Source: JAZRYE01 sp045600585 (GTDB lineage Bacteria; Bacillota_I; Bacilli_A; RFN20; CAG-826). From it: a stretch of 34,652 nucleotides of DNA. The DNA lies in NCBI GenBank assembly GCA_045600585.1, contig JAZRYE010000005.1:1-34652 (forward strand), read 5' to 3'. A program made the translations under genes and the position numbers. This document shows positions 16,978-24,917 of the stretch, in pieces (position 1 is the first letter of the stretch; every line of letters begins with the position of its first letter). Under the pieces are notes generated by a model. The model saw nothing but the letters and a program-made list of their open reading frames with translations. It was not told where the DNA came from and did no database searches.

Positions 16978-17604
16978 TTAATTAATTGCTTGAGTAGCGT
17001 ATACTACCAAGTCAAAATTGCATACCTTGTCTTGGACGAGATTGTTAATCAAATCATCATCAACAAATTCCATTTCAAATGTGAAATTAACTGATTGTCC
17101 AACTTCCACAGCTTCAGTTCCTTCAACCTTTAAGCCACTATCGGATAAGGTATGTGTACCAGAGAGACCAGTGAGTTTTACATTTAATTGATCAGCAAGA
17201 TAGTCTTCATCTTGAACGAAAGTAATTGGTTCACCATTATCATCTTTAACAATGATTTCTACTGAATAGTCGAATGCGACTGTGTCATTATTTTCAATTT
17301 TGAATGAAGCAGATAATTTGCTTTGTGGAACAATAAGTGCTGATTGAGGTAATTCAAATGCATTACTCATGTCATTTGAGTTAACACTTTCGTTTTCAAC
17401 TTTTGTCTCTTTTAAGTATCCTTTTTCATCAAGGATTGAATAAGAGTGAGCTGTTCTAACTAATGTGGCTTTTAATGTGCCGGCTTGAAGATGGTTAGAT
17501 ACTGTAACTTTATCTGTGAAAAGTGCATATGTACCTGCTGCTAGTAAAGCAGAAGCGGCAACTGCTGTTCCTAAACCGAGTAAAACTGCATTTATCTTTT
17601 TCAT
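16978..17604 (-). CDS. TasA/CalY (camelysin)-like secreted protein
   Basis: The protein has 208 residues with signal sequence MKKINAVLLGLGTAVAASALLAAGTYALFTDKVT. The A-G-T-Y-A-L-F-T-D segment is the classical SipW cleavage region of TasA/CalY-type proteins. The mature part is a beta-sandwich of the TasA kind, with a conserved early NHLQAGTLKATL and a C-terminal VDLVVYATQ-like strand. In Bacillus, homologues polymerise into biofilm fibres; by size and position this is the probable main fibre subunit. It has the strongest ribosome binding site of the operon (AAAGGAGGA), which fits a highly expressed subunit. It has no fused beta-helix, unlike the two genes downstream. Confidence 0.85.
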   Translation of the reverse strand: MKKINAVLLGLGTAVAASALLAAGTYALFTDKVTVSNHLQAGTLKATLVRTAHSYSILDEKGYLKETKVENESVNSNDMSNAFELPQSALIVPQSKLSASFKIENNDTVAFDYSVEIIVKDDNGEPITFVQDEDYLADQLNVKLTGLSGTHTLSDSGLKVEGTEAVEVGQSVNFTFEMEFVDDDLINNLVQDKVCNFDLVVYATQAIN

Positions 17605-17659
17605 AATACATTCCTCCTTTCTCTATATTTCGTTATAAATTATTTTCTATATTAAAGAA

Positions 17660-18388
17660 CTATTGTTCTTTTTTAGCTTTTCTTTTTTCTTTTGCTAATT
17701 CTTTCTTCATTTCTTTTTCATCGAAATATGTCTTGATACAAATATCGATAGAATCCTTAGCAACTTTTACTGCTTCTTCATCAACAATCTTGATTGCTGT
17801 TGGAGCTTGTTTAACAGAAACTTTGTTTTCGCTTGCATAGTTTTTGAAGTCAAAGTTAGAGAAGATGAATTCAGCAATAACTGTTCCTCTTTTAATAAGT
17901 AATCTAACTAAACGAGCAGAAGCCATTTTGTATTCTTCATATCTATTGTTTTTAATTACTTTATGGCCTTCGATTGATGCAGCGTATTTAGCAATTTCGT
18001 CATAATATTTTTGATATTTGACTGGTAAGAGATTGTATTTTTCTTCAAGTGTTTGTGTTTGAACTGCATTGAATGAAACATTGTTATCATCATTTGTTTC
18101 AGCTACTGGTTGTTCTTCTTTCTTTTCTTCAACGGCAGGTGCTTCTTCTTGAGCAACTGGTTGAGGTGCAACTTGAGGAGCCGCTACGGTAATAACTGTA
18201 GGTGCAACTGGCTGAGATGCTTGTTGCATTTGGGCCATCGCCATTGCTCTTTGAGCTTCAGCTTCTTTCATTGCTACTCTATGAGCGCGTGTATCCTTAA
18301 TCATTTCAAATGCAATGTAGAAAACTGCAAATGCAACGATTAAAGAAGCAAATCCAATAAATAGAACTAAAAGTAAATCCATATTCAT
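17660..18388 (-). CDS. Membrane-anchored protein with an unrecognised C-terminal domain
   Basis: The protein has 242 residues. One N-terminal membrane segment (about 5-30) is followed by a charged, Ala/Met/Gln-rich helix and a low-complexity Pro/Ala/Val/Glu linker (about 60-100). The C-terminal domain (about 112-242) begins EEKYNLLPVKYQKYYDEIAKYAAS, contains RYEEYKMASARLVRLLIKRG and ends in a Lys-rich tail. The linker and basic tail suggest that the C-terminal domain sits in the cytoplasm or bridges to another component. I do not recognise a named family. It begins two bases after the sipW stop, with its AAGGAGG inside sipW, so it is translationally coupled. A role in anchoring, sensing or assembling the fibre is inference from position only. 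Confidence 0.7.
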   Translation of the reverse strand: MNMDLLLVLFIGFASLIVAFAVFYIAFEMIKDTRAHRVAMKEAEAQRAMAMAQMQQASQPVAPTVITVAAPQVAPQPVAQEEAPAVEEKKEEQPVAETNDDNNVSFNAVQTQTLEEKYNLLPVKYQKYYDEIAKYAASIEGHKVIKNNRYEEYKMASARLVRLLIKRGTVIAEFIFSNFDFKNYASENKVSVKQAPTAIKIVDEEAVKVAKDSIDICIKTYFDEKEMKKELAKEKRKAKKEQ

Positions 18389-18390
18389 AA

Positions 18391-19188
18391 TTAGTTATCC
18401 TCCTTGGCTTTAGATTCTGTTTCTTCTTTATTTTGATTATTTTTTAATTGTTCTAATTCTTTTCTAAGTCTTTCAATTTCTTCGGATTGAGCGGTATTTG
18501 TTTGACTTAATTCATTATTAATTCCTTCAAGCTTTTCTTTTTTATTTGAAGAGACAATACGAGAGATATTGATTACTTCATAAATTAATAATCCGAAAGC
18601 TGGAAGAAGAATAAATATGCTTATACCCCATGGTGTTTTAACAAAAGATAATGCATTTCCTAAAAAGATTGATTGACCTTTAACTTTACCAATTACATAG
18701 TTAGGTGATTCTTTAGCAGTATTGATGATTTGAACGCCAGGATTTGATCCACTTGTTTTATTGTCACCCATGAGTTTGAAGATGAATCCGTTAGTTTCTT
18801 CATAAGTAGTTGGTTCAATTTCAATAACTCTATGTGTAACAGTAACTTGTCTATCGAATACATATTTGAATGTTAAGACATCACCTACTTGAACATTTGA
18901 ATACCATGTATAAGCTTTTTCTTCGTTTTCAGGAACATTTTCAATGAAGACCATTGATTTAACTGGGATGCTTTTAATCTTGTATGAAGAAACATCAGTT
19001 TCATCACACTTGCCCATTGAATCAGTTAAGACAATCAAAGATTGATGTCCAAATAATGACATTGGCTTATCATTTCCAGTCTTTTTTGCAATAATGGAGA
19101 AGGTGACACAACCAGTTGCTAAAAGAATAAAAAATGCAAACAAGATAGTTTTTATGATTTCAGATACTTTTCTTTTTTCTTTCTTCAT
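18391..19188 (-). CDS. sipW: SipW-type signal peptidase I (S26B family)
   Basis: The protein has 265 residues with membrane segments at about 12-33 and 178-200. The nucleophile Ser is in VLTDSM (about 56). A His replaces the bacterial Lys in VTHRVIEI (about 119), which defines the ER/SipW branch. The third box reads MGDNKTSGSNPG, where the branch usually has an Asp before the Pro. A C-terminal coiled coil (about 215-265; heptad-like ERLRKELEQLKNNQ) is an extension beyond the usual core. It should remove signal peptides from the TasA-like proteins of this operon at the membrane. It lies 11 bases after the small TasA-like gene and just before the membrane-anchored gene. Confidence 0.9.
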   Translation of the reverse strand: MKKEKRKVSEIIKTILFAFFILLATGCVTFSIIAKKTGNDKPMSLFGHQSLIVLTDSMGKCDETDVSSYKIKSIPVKSMVFIENVPENEEKAYTWYSNVQVGDVLTFKYVFDRQVTVTHRVIEIEPTTYEETNGFIFKLMGDNKTSGSNPGVQIINTAKESPNYVIGKVKGQSIFLGNALSFVKTPWGISIFILLPAFGLLIYEVINISRIVSSNKKEKLEGINNELSQTNTAQSEEIERLRKELEQLKNNQNKEETESKAKEDN

Positions 19189-19199
19189 AACTACTTTTC

Positions 19200-19703
19200 C
19201 TATTTGCTGATATTAAGAACAACATCAAAGTCGATGAATTTACCTTGAGCTTCATTACCTACTTCACTAGGAATAGAGTAATTAAGGCAAATTCTTTCTT
19301 TTGATGGTTTAGTGAAATTTAAGTCAAACGAAACAACTTCATCATTATTAAATAAATTAGATAAAGAATTAGTGTATTCAAAATCACGAGCCTTGATTTC
19401 GACAAAAACATATTCATCAAGACCACTATCACCGGTTTTATTAAAATCTAATGAGATGTTATATTTCTCAATATTCTTACTTGTGAAATTAATATAAAAA
19501 TCCCTTGATTCACCAGGTAATAAACTTAGTGTTTCAAAGGATAATGTTTTAGTTTCAGCGCCTTCAATTTCTAAAACTGCAGATTCGGCGAAATAATCGT
19601 TTTCATTACGTAAAACGAAAATTAATGTTACAGAAGCAACACAGAAAATACCTAAAGCCCCAGCGAGGATCTTGCCAGCAAGACCACTTTTAAAATTTGC
19701 CAC
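19200..19703 (-). CDS. Small TasA-related membrane or secreted protein
   Basis: The protein has 167 residues. The N-terminal hydrophobic stretch (about 9-30) is less clearly cleavable than those of the other fibre proteins and lacks their TYAxFT cleavage region, so it may stay membrane-anchored. The remainder is beta-rich and ends IPSEVGNEAQGKFIDFDVVLNIS. This matches the (P)E.AGNEAQGK segment in the N-terminal domains of the 669- and 453-residue proteins, so it shares their fold. It is the first gene of the operon and lies behind the structured leader. A role as fibre base or nucleator, like TapA in Bacillus, is inference. AAAGGAAAC supports the start. Confidence 0.7.
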   Translation of the reverse strand: MANFKSGLAGKILAGALGIFCVASVTLIFVLRNENDYFAESAVLEIEGAETKTLSFETLSLLPGESRDFYINFTSKNIEKYNISLDFNKTGDSGLDEYVFVEIKARDFEYTNSLSNLFNNDEVVSFDLNFTKPSKERICLNYSIPSEVGNEAQGKFIDFDVVLNISK

Positions 19704-19721
19704 TAAAAGTTTCCTTTATTA

Positions 19722-19797
19722 ATAATTGGCAACTGGCTGGCTATTATGGCCCCTATAGCTTTGCGGCCCTAGCTTTTACTAGGTGTGCTTTTTGACT
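19722..19797 (-). ncRNA. Structured leader RNA resembling a c-di-GMP-I (GEMM) riboswitch
   Basis: The leader begins at the predicted transcription start and ends at the ribosome binding site. Read 5'->3' it has GCACACC (compare GCAAACC in GEMM), a stem CCTAG-TAAAAG-CTAGG (19783-19768), then GGGCCGCAAAGC containing the CGCAAAGC core (19765-19758), TATAGGGGCC, and a 3' GCCAGCCAGTTGCC. Order and spacing follow the GEMM-I consensus, but several normally fixed bases differ (GCACA for GCAAA; an irregular last stem). It may be a divergent aptamer with altered ligand or a related unnamed RNA. It would control a matrix-fibre operon, a known GEMM target type. Confidence 0.45.
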
Positions 19798-19803
19798 GAT
19801 TTC

Positions 19804-19832
19804 ATCATATAAAAATAAAAAACGAGTGTCAA
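19804..19832 (-). promoter_or_regulatory. Strong sigma-A promoter of the fibre operon
   Basis: TTGACA (19827-19832), a 17-base spacer and TATGAT (19804-19809) give near-consensus boxes. The expected start near 19797 gives a leader of about 94 bases, almost all of it the structured element. Confidence 0.8.
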
Positions 19833-20109
19833 ACCTATAATTGTATACATTTGTAACAAACGAAAACCCAAAATTAAAAAAAAAAATAGGAGCTTGTATT
19901 TTTCTTTCATCTAGTCAGTCTTTTTTTAGATTTTTGATTGAGTTTAATTACCTATTAAAAATAAGGGAAATTAGTTGTTTTTATTATATTTTAGTCGATT
20001 TTTTATATACGAAAATGAGTTTTTGTGGGTTATAAATTCTATATTTTTAATTATTTTCTAAATGTTACACGTCAATTTTTGGTGTCACACATCACATTTA
20101 ACGTTATTT
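19833..20109. other. AT-rich gap without recognised genes
   Basis: Between the fibre-operon promoter and the methyltransferase gene I see only very AT-rich sequence: an A11 run near 19876-19886 and long T-rich stretches. A possible 64-codon frame on the plus strand has no family resemblance and I do not accept it. Near 20060-20105 there are loosely paired GTGTGACAC-like words but no clear terminator for the methyltransferase gene. Confidence 0.5.
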
Positions 20110-20907
20110 TTACTTACCAACTATATCTAATACATGCGAACTTGCACCAAGAAGATCTTTTCTTTCGCATATGGATAGATGGTATTGAATATATAAATCA
20201 AATTCTTCTTTTGAAAGCTTGTTTATGGATGTTCTTATATAGTCAGAAGCTCCATCTTGGGAAATGATGTTAAACCTTTTTAATCCCACTGCTTCGTTGA
20301 AAGAGTCAATATCTTCGATTCTTACCATTGAATATAAATCATCTTCTTTAGAGACAACGTGGAATTTTTCATCAATCCTTCCTTCATCAATCGCAGATTT
20401 AATATTTCCTTTAATAAAACCATAGGTGATTATTGAATAATCATTCATATAATAGCTAACAAAGATTTTGCCGTCAGGTTTAGTTACTCTTTTTGCTTCT
20501 TTTAACGCTTTGATTTTATCTTCGTTTTTTAAAAGATGATACATAGGACCAAAAAGTAGTGTTACATCAAAACTATCATCTTTTAACATATCAAGATTTA
20601 ACGCATTGCCTTGGTAAATATTGACGTTAGAATTTTTAGATTTAAAAACTCCGATATTATGAGGAACTAATTCAACTGCAGTTACTTTGTATCCTTTTTT
20701 ATCAAAATAGCAACTATATTTGCCTGTTCCCGCTCCAATATCTAATATTGTTTTGTTTTTATCATCATTTAATTCTTGTTCGATATATTTAACAGCAGTA
20801 ATAAATTCAACTTGACCATGTCTTGTATCAAGCCTTCCATCTTCATCAAAGTGATTATAATAATCTTCTAAAAGAGACACTTTAGTATTCGCGCGTTTAA
20901 AGTTCAT
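20110..20907 (-). CDS. SAM-dependent class I methyltransferase
   Basis: The protein has 265 residues. The SAM-binding motif I is ILDIGAGTGKYS (about 62-73), followed by the acidic end of strand 2 (VTAVELVPHN) and motif post-II (GNALNLDMLKDDSFDVTLLFGPMYHLL), and then a motif IV-V region (RVTKPDGKIFVSYY). It fits the Methyltransf_11/25 class. The substrate is unknown. It lies 19 bases after the second methyltransferase gene and probably shares its mRNA. Confidence 0.85.
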   Translation of the reverse strand: MNFKRANTKVSLLEDYYNHFDEDGRLDTRHGQVEFITAVKYIEQELNDDKNKTILDIGAGTGKYSCYFDKKGYKVTAVELVPHNIGVFKSKNSNVNIYQGNALNLDMLKDDSFDVTLLFGPMYHLLKNEDKIKALKEAKRVTKPDGKIFVSYYMNDYSIITYGFIKGNIKSAIDEGRIDEKFHVVSKEDDLYSMVRIEDIDSFNEAVGLKRFNIISQDGASDYIRTSINKLSKEEFDLYIQYHLSICERKDLLGASSHVLDIVGK

Positions 20908-20926
20908 TTATATTCTCCGTTAAATA

Positions 20927-21493
20927 TTAGGATTTAGTAATTTGATAAATGCCATCACCAATAGGCATATATACGACTTTATAGTCTTTTACATTTTCAA
21001 AGAAAGCTTTTGTTTCAACAACTACTTTTTGATATTTAATTCTCTTTTTATTTATTTCAATTTTATCCACTACTTTGAGATCGATGTTATCAACAATGAT
21101 TGTTCCATTATCTTTAATTCTTGTTTTTAATGCATTGAATAATTCAATCGTATGCTTTTTTGCTCCATCAATAAAAATCAAATCATAATCATCATCGAGT
21201 TTTCCATCCAATATGTTGCTACTTGATAAAGATATTTTGTCTTCTAAATTGAAATCTATGATGTTTTGTTTACAAACATTATATCGAGGCATGTAATATT
21301 CATAAGTTTCAACATGTACATCATCTATTAAAGCGAGTTGAATACTTGTGTAACCAATACCAGAACCACACTCGAGAACTTTTGTATAATGTTTTTCCTT
21401 AACTAAATTACAAAGAAAACATACCAAGTCTTTTCTTGCAATTGGCACATAATGTTCTTTCGCGTATTCTTCTAATTCATTAATAGATTTCAT
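20927..21493 (-). CDS. O-methyltransferase family protein (TrmR/YrrM-like)
   Basis: The protein has about 188 residues, starting MKSINELEEYAKEHYVPIARKD. Motif I is VLECGSGIGYTSIQLA (about 37-52), and DLIFIDGAKKHTIELFN (about 105-121) holds the metal-site Asp region typical of class I O-methyltransferases (PF01596). Size and the VPI..K start resemble TrmR, which methylates 5-hydroxyuridine in tRNA, but catechol-type and other substrates are possible. I choose the ATG at 21491-21493 by comparison with this family; an upstream AGGAG is about 17 bases away, too far to be decisive. Confidence 0.75.
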   Translation of the reverse strand: MKSINELEEYAKEHYVPIARKDLVCFLCNLVKEKHYTKVLECGSGIGYTSIQLALIDDVHVETYEYYMPRYNVCKQNIIDFNLEDKISLSSSNILDGKLDDDYDLIFIDGAKKHTIELFNALKTRIKDNGTIIVDNIDLKVVDKIEINKKRIKYQKVVVETKAFFENVKDYKVVYMPIGDGIYQITKS

Positions 21494-21648
21494 AGTTTTT
21501 AGAAAATATAATCTCCTAGTAATCAGTAACAAAGAATTACAATGCAATAATTATCATATCAAAAATGAAGTGTTCTTCAAACTTAACAAATGTTAAAGCA
21601 TAGATTAACTATTACTTTTTATATGATTGAGGATTACTAAATATTATA

Positions 21649-21684
21649 AAAACGGGGTTTTCCATTATCGGTGTTCCCCGTTTT
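21649..21684 (-). terminator. Terminator after the metallophosphoesterase gene
   Basis: AAAACGGGG and CCCCGTTTT pair around an 18-base loop, with T/A-rich flanks on both sides. It begins about 22 bases after the stop at 21706. Confidence 0.8.
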
Positions 21685-21705
21685 AATTTATGAAATCATT
21701 ATTAA

Positions 21706-23028
21706 CTATTTACTTTCTTTTCTCTTTTTATAAAAGACAAAGCAAGTAACACCAACTAATGCTACAGAAACGCTTATTATAGCCATCATAGAGAGCATTG
21801 AATTAGAAGAAGATAATTTATATGAATTTGAATGAATTACGGTTCTACCGGTAATAAATTCTTTATAAATAGCTCCATTAGAATTGTATTTACTACAAAT
21901 ATAATCATATCTAGCAACTGCTTTTTCAACATTTGTTCCGCTTTCATTAGCAGTAGCATTAGCAAATATAGCTTTCGCTTCATTACTTAATGTTGCGTAT
22001 TTAAATGAGAAAGCATTCCATGCATCAACGCTAGGTGCTGTTGATCCACCATCACATGTGACAGAAGATAAGAATTCTTTTGCCATATCATTTGCTTCTT
22101 TTTCAGCGATTGTAGCCTCATTTTCAGTAACATGGACTGTTAACTTCTTTGTTGCAGAAGTTACTTCGTATAACTCTAAAATTGTTGAGAAATATTCGAT
22201 TTGTAAGTTCTTACCACCATTAGAGAAATAGAACATAGCAACTAAGCCAGTTGGAGTTGATTTATCCATTTGTTGTGGGTCGATTAAGATTTGAGTAACA
22301 GTGTTACCATTATCACCTGTTCTTTGAGAAACAACAACGTTATCACAGTAGATATGACCTGATAATACCATAGAGATATTTTCGTGTTTTTTAACAAACT
22401 TATTCCAGATATCATCACCGTTATTATATCCACCAGTTCCAACAGGAGGAATTGAACCATTCTTATCTAATAGTTCACCATTTCTTTCTAAGTAACCATG
22501 TGTAACAACAATAACGTTATGGTTTGGATGGCTTTCAACTACTCCATTAGCCCAATTTAATGCAGCGTCATTAGCACCATAATCTAAAGTAAGAATTAAA
22601 TAATCAACACTACCAGCTTTGAATATACGATAGATGTTTGTCATATTTTCATAATAACCTTGAATACCTTGTTGATAGTTTTCATCTGCTAAGAAGAAGC
22701 TATTGAATTCAGGAATTTGATCATGGTTACCACGAACTTGTGTATGAGCCATACCAGCTGCATCCAATTCATCAAATGATGCTCTTGCTCTAGCCCATTC
22801 TTCTGGAAGGTTTCTATTTGTAATATCACCTAAACCAATTGTGTGAGCAATTTTCTTAGAAACACCATTTTCAGCAATCCAGTGATAAATCTTAGGGAAT
22901 AATTGTGGCTTTGTATCATTGATAATTTGTGGATCACCTACTACTGCAAATGAATAATCATATTCATCAACAGGATCAGGTGTAGCGGTCCGTTTGCCTT
23001 CGCTAATCCACTTGCCATTACCAAGACA
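21706..23028 (-). pseudogene. Metallophosphoesterase domain, 3' part of the gene interrupted by TAA
   Basis: About 440 residues in the same frame as the upstream gene, separated from it only by the TAA at 23029-23031. The frame starts CLGNGKWISEGKR and continues with a calcineurin-like phosphoesterase: FAVVGDPQI (motif I), LGDITN (motif II), VRGNHD (motif III), VVTHGY and SGHIYCD. A helical region follows, then a C-terminal membrane segment and KKRKESK, as in a wall- or membrane-attached protein. There is no plausible ribosome binding site or start after the TAA. Starting at a later ATG (22767) would lose the first two metal-binding motifs. The phosphoesterase was therefore the C-terminal domain of one protein of about 1030 residues. 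Confidence 0.8.
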
Positions 23029-24810
23029 TTATCTTGCATCATTTTTAGTAACACCATTATAGATAACAGTTCCTTTAGGAAGGACTAATGTACTATGTGG
23101 ATTACTTGCAATAACATTTTCAGGGATTTTAATGAGAATCATATATCCATCAGAACCAGCATCATAATATGAAGCAAAGAAGTTAGGGATATCTTTAATA
23201 GCGACACCACTAACAGTCATTTTGTTACCAATATCTTCTGATGCATTAGCAAGGTTGATGTTTGCTTTATTTATATCCGCGAAAGGACGGTCATATTGCA
23301 ACATTGATGTATAAATATGATTTGTAGCGTCGTAGTTATTATTGTTATAAGTATTAACTTCCTCGAATGAGCATTGAGTTAATGGGATAGTCCATTTGTC
23401 ATTAATCAATGCTAAATTAATTGGATCTTTAACTTTTAAATCATGGACGATTGTACCAGCAGGGATTGAAATAGTTGTGTTTTCATAATCACCACTAGGA
23501 GCAATATTGGCTTCTGGAATTCTAATAAGAAGCATTGGAGTATTAACATCTTTGGCAAAATAATAAGAAGCAAAGAAGTTAGGGATATCTTTAACAGCAA
23601 CTCCGTTAAGAGTCATTCTATTACCTAAATCAAAACTATTTGTTGCAAGGTTAATAGTAGCTTTATTTTCAGAAGCGAATGGAGTATCAAATTCTAACAT
23701 TGTTTGATAGTAATGATTTGTTTCATCATGAACGTTATTGTTATAACTATTAACTCTTAAGAATGTTGATGTTTGTTTTTCAGCGGCATCGATAATAATA
23801 TCGCCGAAAACTAAACCCATTTTACTTCCAGAAGGTTTAATTCTTAAGCCCGCCATGAATTGACTAAGACGAGAACCTAAACGTGCAAATCCATTGTTTT
23901 CAATAATTGATATGCCCGGAACATCAGATTCATATGTTTTATCTGGTTTAATAGTTAAAGAATACCATGTATTAGCGGCACCTTGATCAACAGTAGCCCT
24001 AAATAACCAGTGAGCACCGGCGTCGTTTGTAATACGGAATTCAGTACCGGTAATATCATCTGAATAAAGGAATTTGAATTTGAATGTAATGCTTTCAATA
24101 GAAGCAACTTCGATATCACGGCTATAGAAATCGAGAGTTGCAGCGGTACATCCGTTTGTAGACTCATCTAGTCTTAATACACGATTTGTACTTCCGGTAT
24201 AGCCTTCATCAGAAGCATCTTTTAATGTATAACCACCATCCATACCATAGGCAGCAATATTAGCAGGTCTTTTTGTTAAGAAAGTAACATCACTACCGAA
24301 TGTTGGGTTCCATCCATCGTTAATTAAACGTAAAGTAACATCTTCCTTAGTAATTGCATCATATACTTGCATTCCTTTTGGAATAAAGATGGTTGAATAA
24401 GTATAGGCACCAGAAGGGTTAATATTATCTTCAGGAACTTTAAACCAAAGCATTTTGCCATCTTTTCCAGCATCATAATAACAAGCGAAGAAATTAGGAA
24501 TGTTTTTAACAGCTACTCCGTTATATGTCATTTTGTTGCCTAAATCATAACTACTAGTTGCAAGATTGGTCTCGGTTTGACTTGTGTTTGAAAAGCCAAT
24601 GTCATATTCAAGCATAGTTGCATAGCAATGTTCAGTTTCTTTATAAACGTTATTGTTATAGTAATTAACATTTTTAAATGATGATTCAGGTAAAGTAGTC
24701 TCTGCTCGAGTAGCCATCAATGGACTATTTACAATTGATAAGGCTGCACCTCCAACAAAAAGGAAGGATGACAAAAATGCTAAAAATTTAATCTTTGAGC
24801 GGTGTTTCAT
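23029..24810 (-). CDS. Secreted protein with three copies of an unnamed repeat, 5' part of the interrupted gene
   Basis: 593 residues up to an in-frame TAA. The signal peptide (about 1-36) ends near ATRAE. Three homologous repeats of about 123 residues lie near 45-167, 345-468 and 478 to the end. Each has VNxYNNN.Y..T.H.Y.(T/S)ML.(Y/F)D..F, a GN(K/R)MT.(N/S)GVA(V/I)K(D/N)IPNFFA.YY segment, and an IP.G..V.D strand. A beta-rich domain of another kind lies between repeats 1 and 2. I know no family for the repeat. The third copy is cut by the TAA: its last conserved W (compare LINDGW and LINDKW) is found as LGNGKW just after the stop. GGGAGG precedes the ATG. A truncated secreted protein could still be made. 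Confidence 0.8.
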   Translation of the reverse strand: MKHRSKIKFLAFLSSFLFVGGAALSIVNSPLMATRAETTLPESSFKNVNYYNNNVYKETEHCYATMLEYDIGFSNTSQTETNLATSSYDLGNKMTYNGVAVKNIPNFFACYYDAGKDGKMLWFKVPEDNINPSGAYTYSTIFIPKGMQVYDAITKEDVTLRLINDGWNPTFGSDVTFLTKRPANIAAYGMDGGYTLKDASDEGYTGSTNRVLRLDESTNGCTAATLDFYSRDIEVASIESITFKFKFLYSDDITGTEFRITNDAGAHWLFRATVDQGAANTWYSLTIKPDKTYESDVPGISIIENNGFARLGSRLSQFMAGLRIKPSGSKMGLVFGDIIIDAAEKQTSTFLRVNSYNNNVHDETNHYYQTMLEFDTPFASENKATINLATNSFDLGNRMTLNGVAVKDIPNFFASYYFAKDVNTPMLLIRIPEANIAPSGDYENTTISIPAGTIVHDLKVKDPINLALINDKWTIPLTQCSFEEVNTYNNNNYDATNHIYTSMLQYDRPFADINKANINLANASEDIGNKMTVSGVAIKDIPNFFASYYDAGSDGYMILIKIPENVIASNPHSTLVLPKGTVIYNGVTKNDAR

Positions 24811-24864
24811 AATATTGCCTCCCGAATTAAAAGCTTTATTTACAAATATTCTAATTTTGAAAGC

Positions 24865-24883
24865 ATTATGAAAAAATCATAAT
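24865..24883. repeat. Inverted repeat upstream of the repeat/phosphoesterase gene
   Basis: ATTATGA-A5-TCATAAT is a perfect 7-bp inverted repeat, 55-73 bases upstream of the ATG at 24810. It could be an operator or a weak hairpin; there is no further evidence. Confidence 0.4.
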
Positions 24884-24917
24884 ATTGCACACAAAATAAT
24901 AAAATTTCGATATTTTT

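Noticed and set aside
19841..20035. 64-codon plus-strand frame in the AT-rich gap
   Set aside because: The composition is what random AT-rich DNA gives, the first part crosses an A11 run, and no convincing start signal is present.
20060..20105. Terminator or second Crp site downstream of the methyltransferase gene
   Set aside because: The GTGTGACAC-like words there do not form the TGTGA-N6-TCACA spacing, and the possible hairpin is weak with a long loop.
22767..22767. Independent start of the metallophosphoesterase gene at the ATG at 22767
   Set aside because: It would remove two metal-binding motifs and has no ribosome binding site; the frame is continuous with the upstream gene apart from the TAA.
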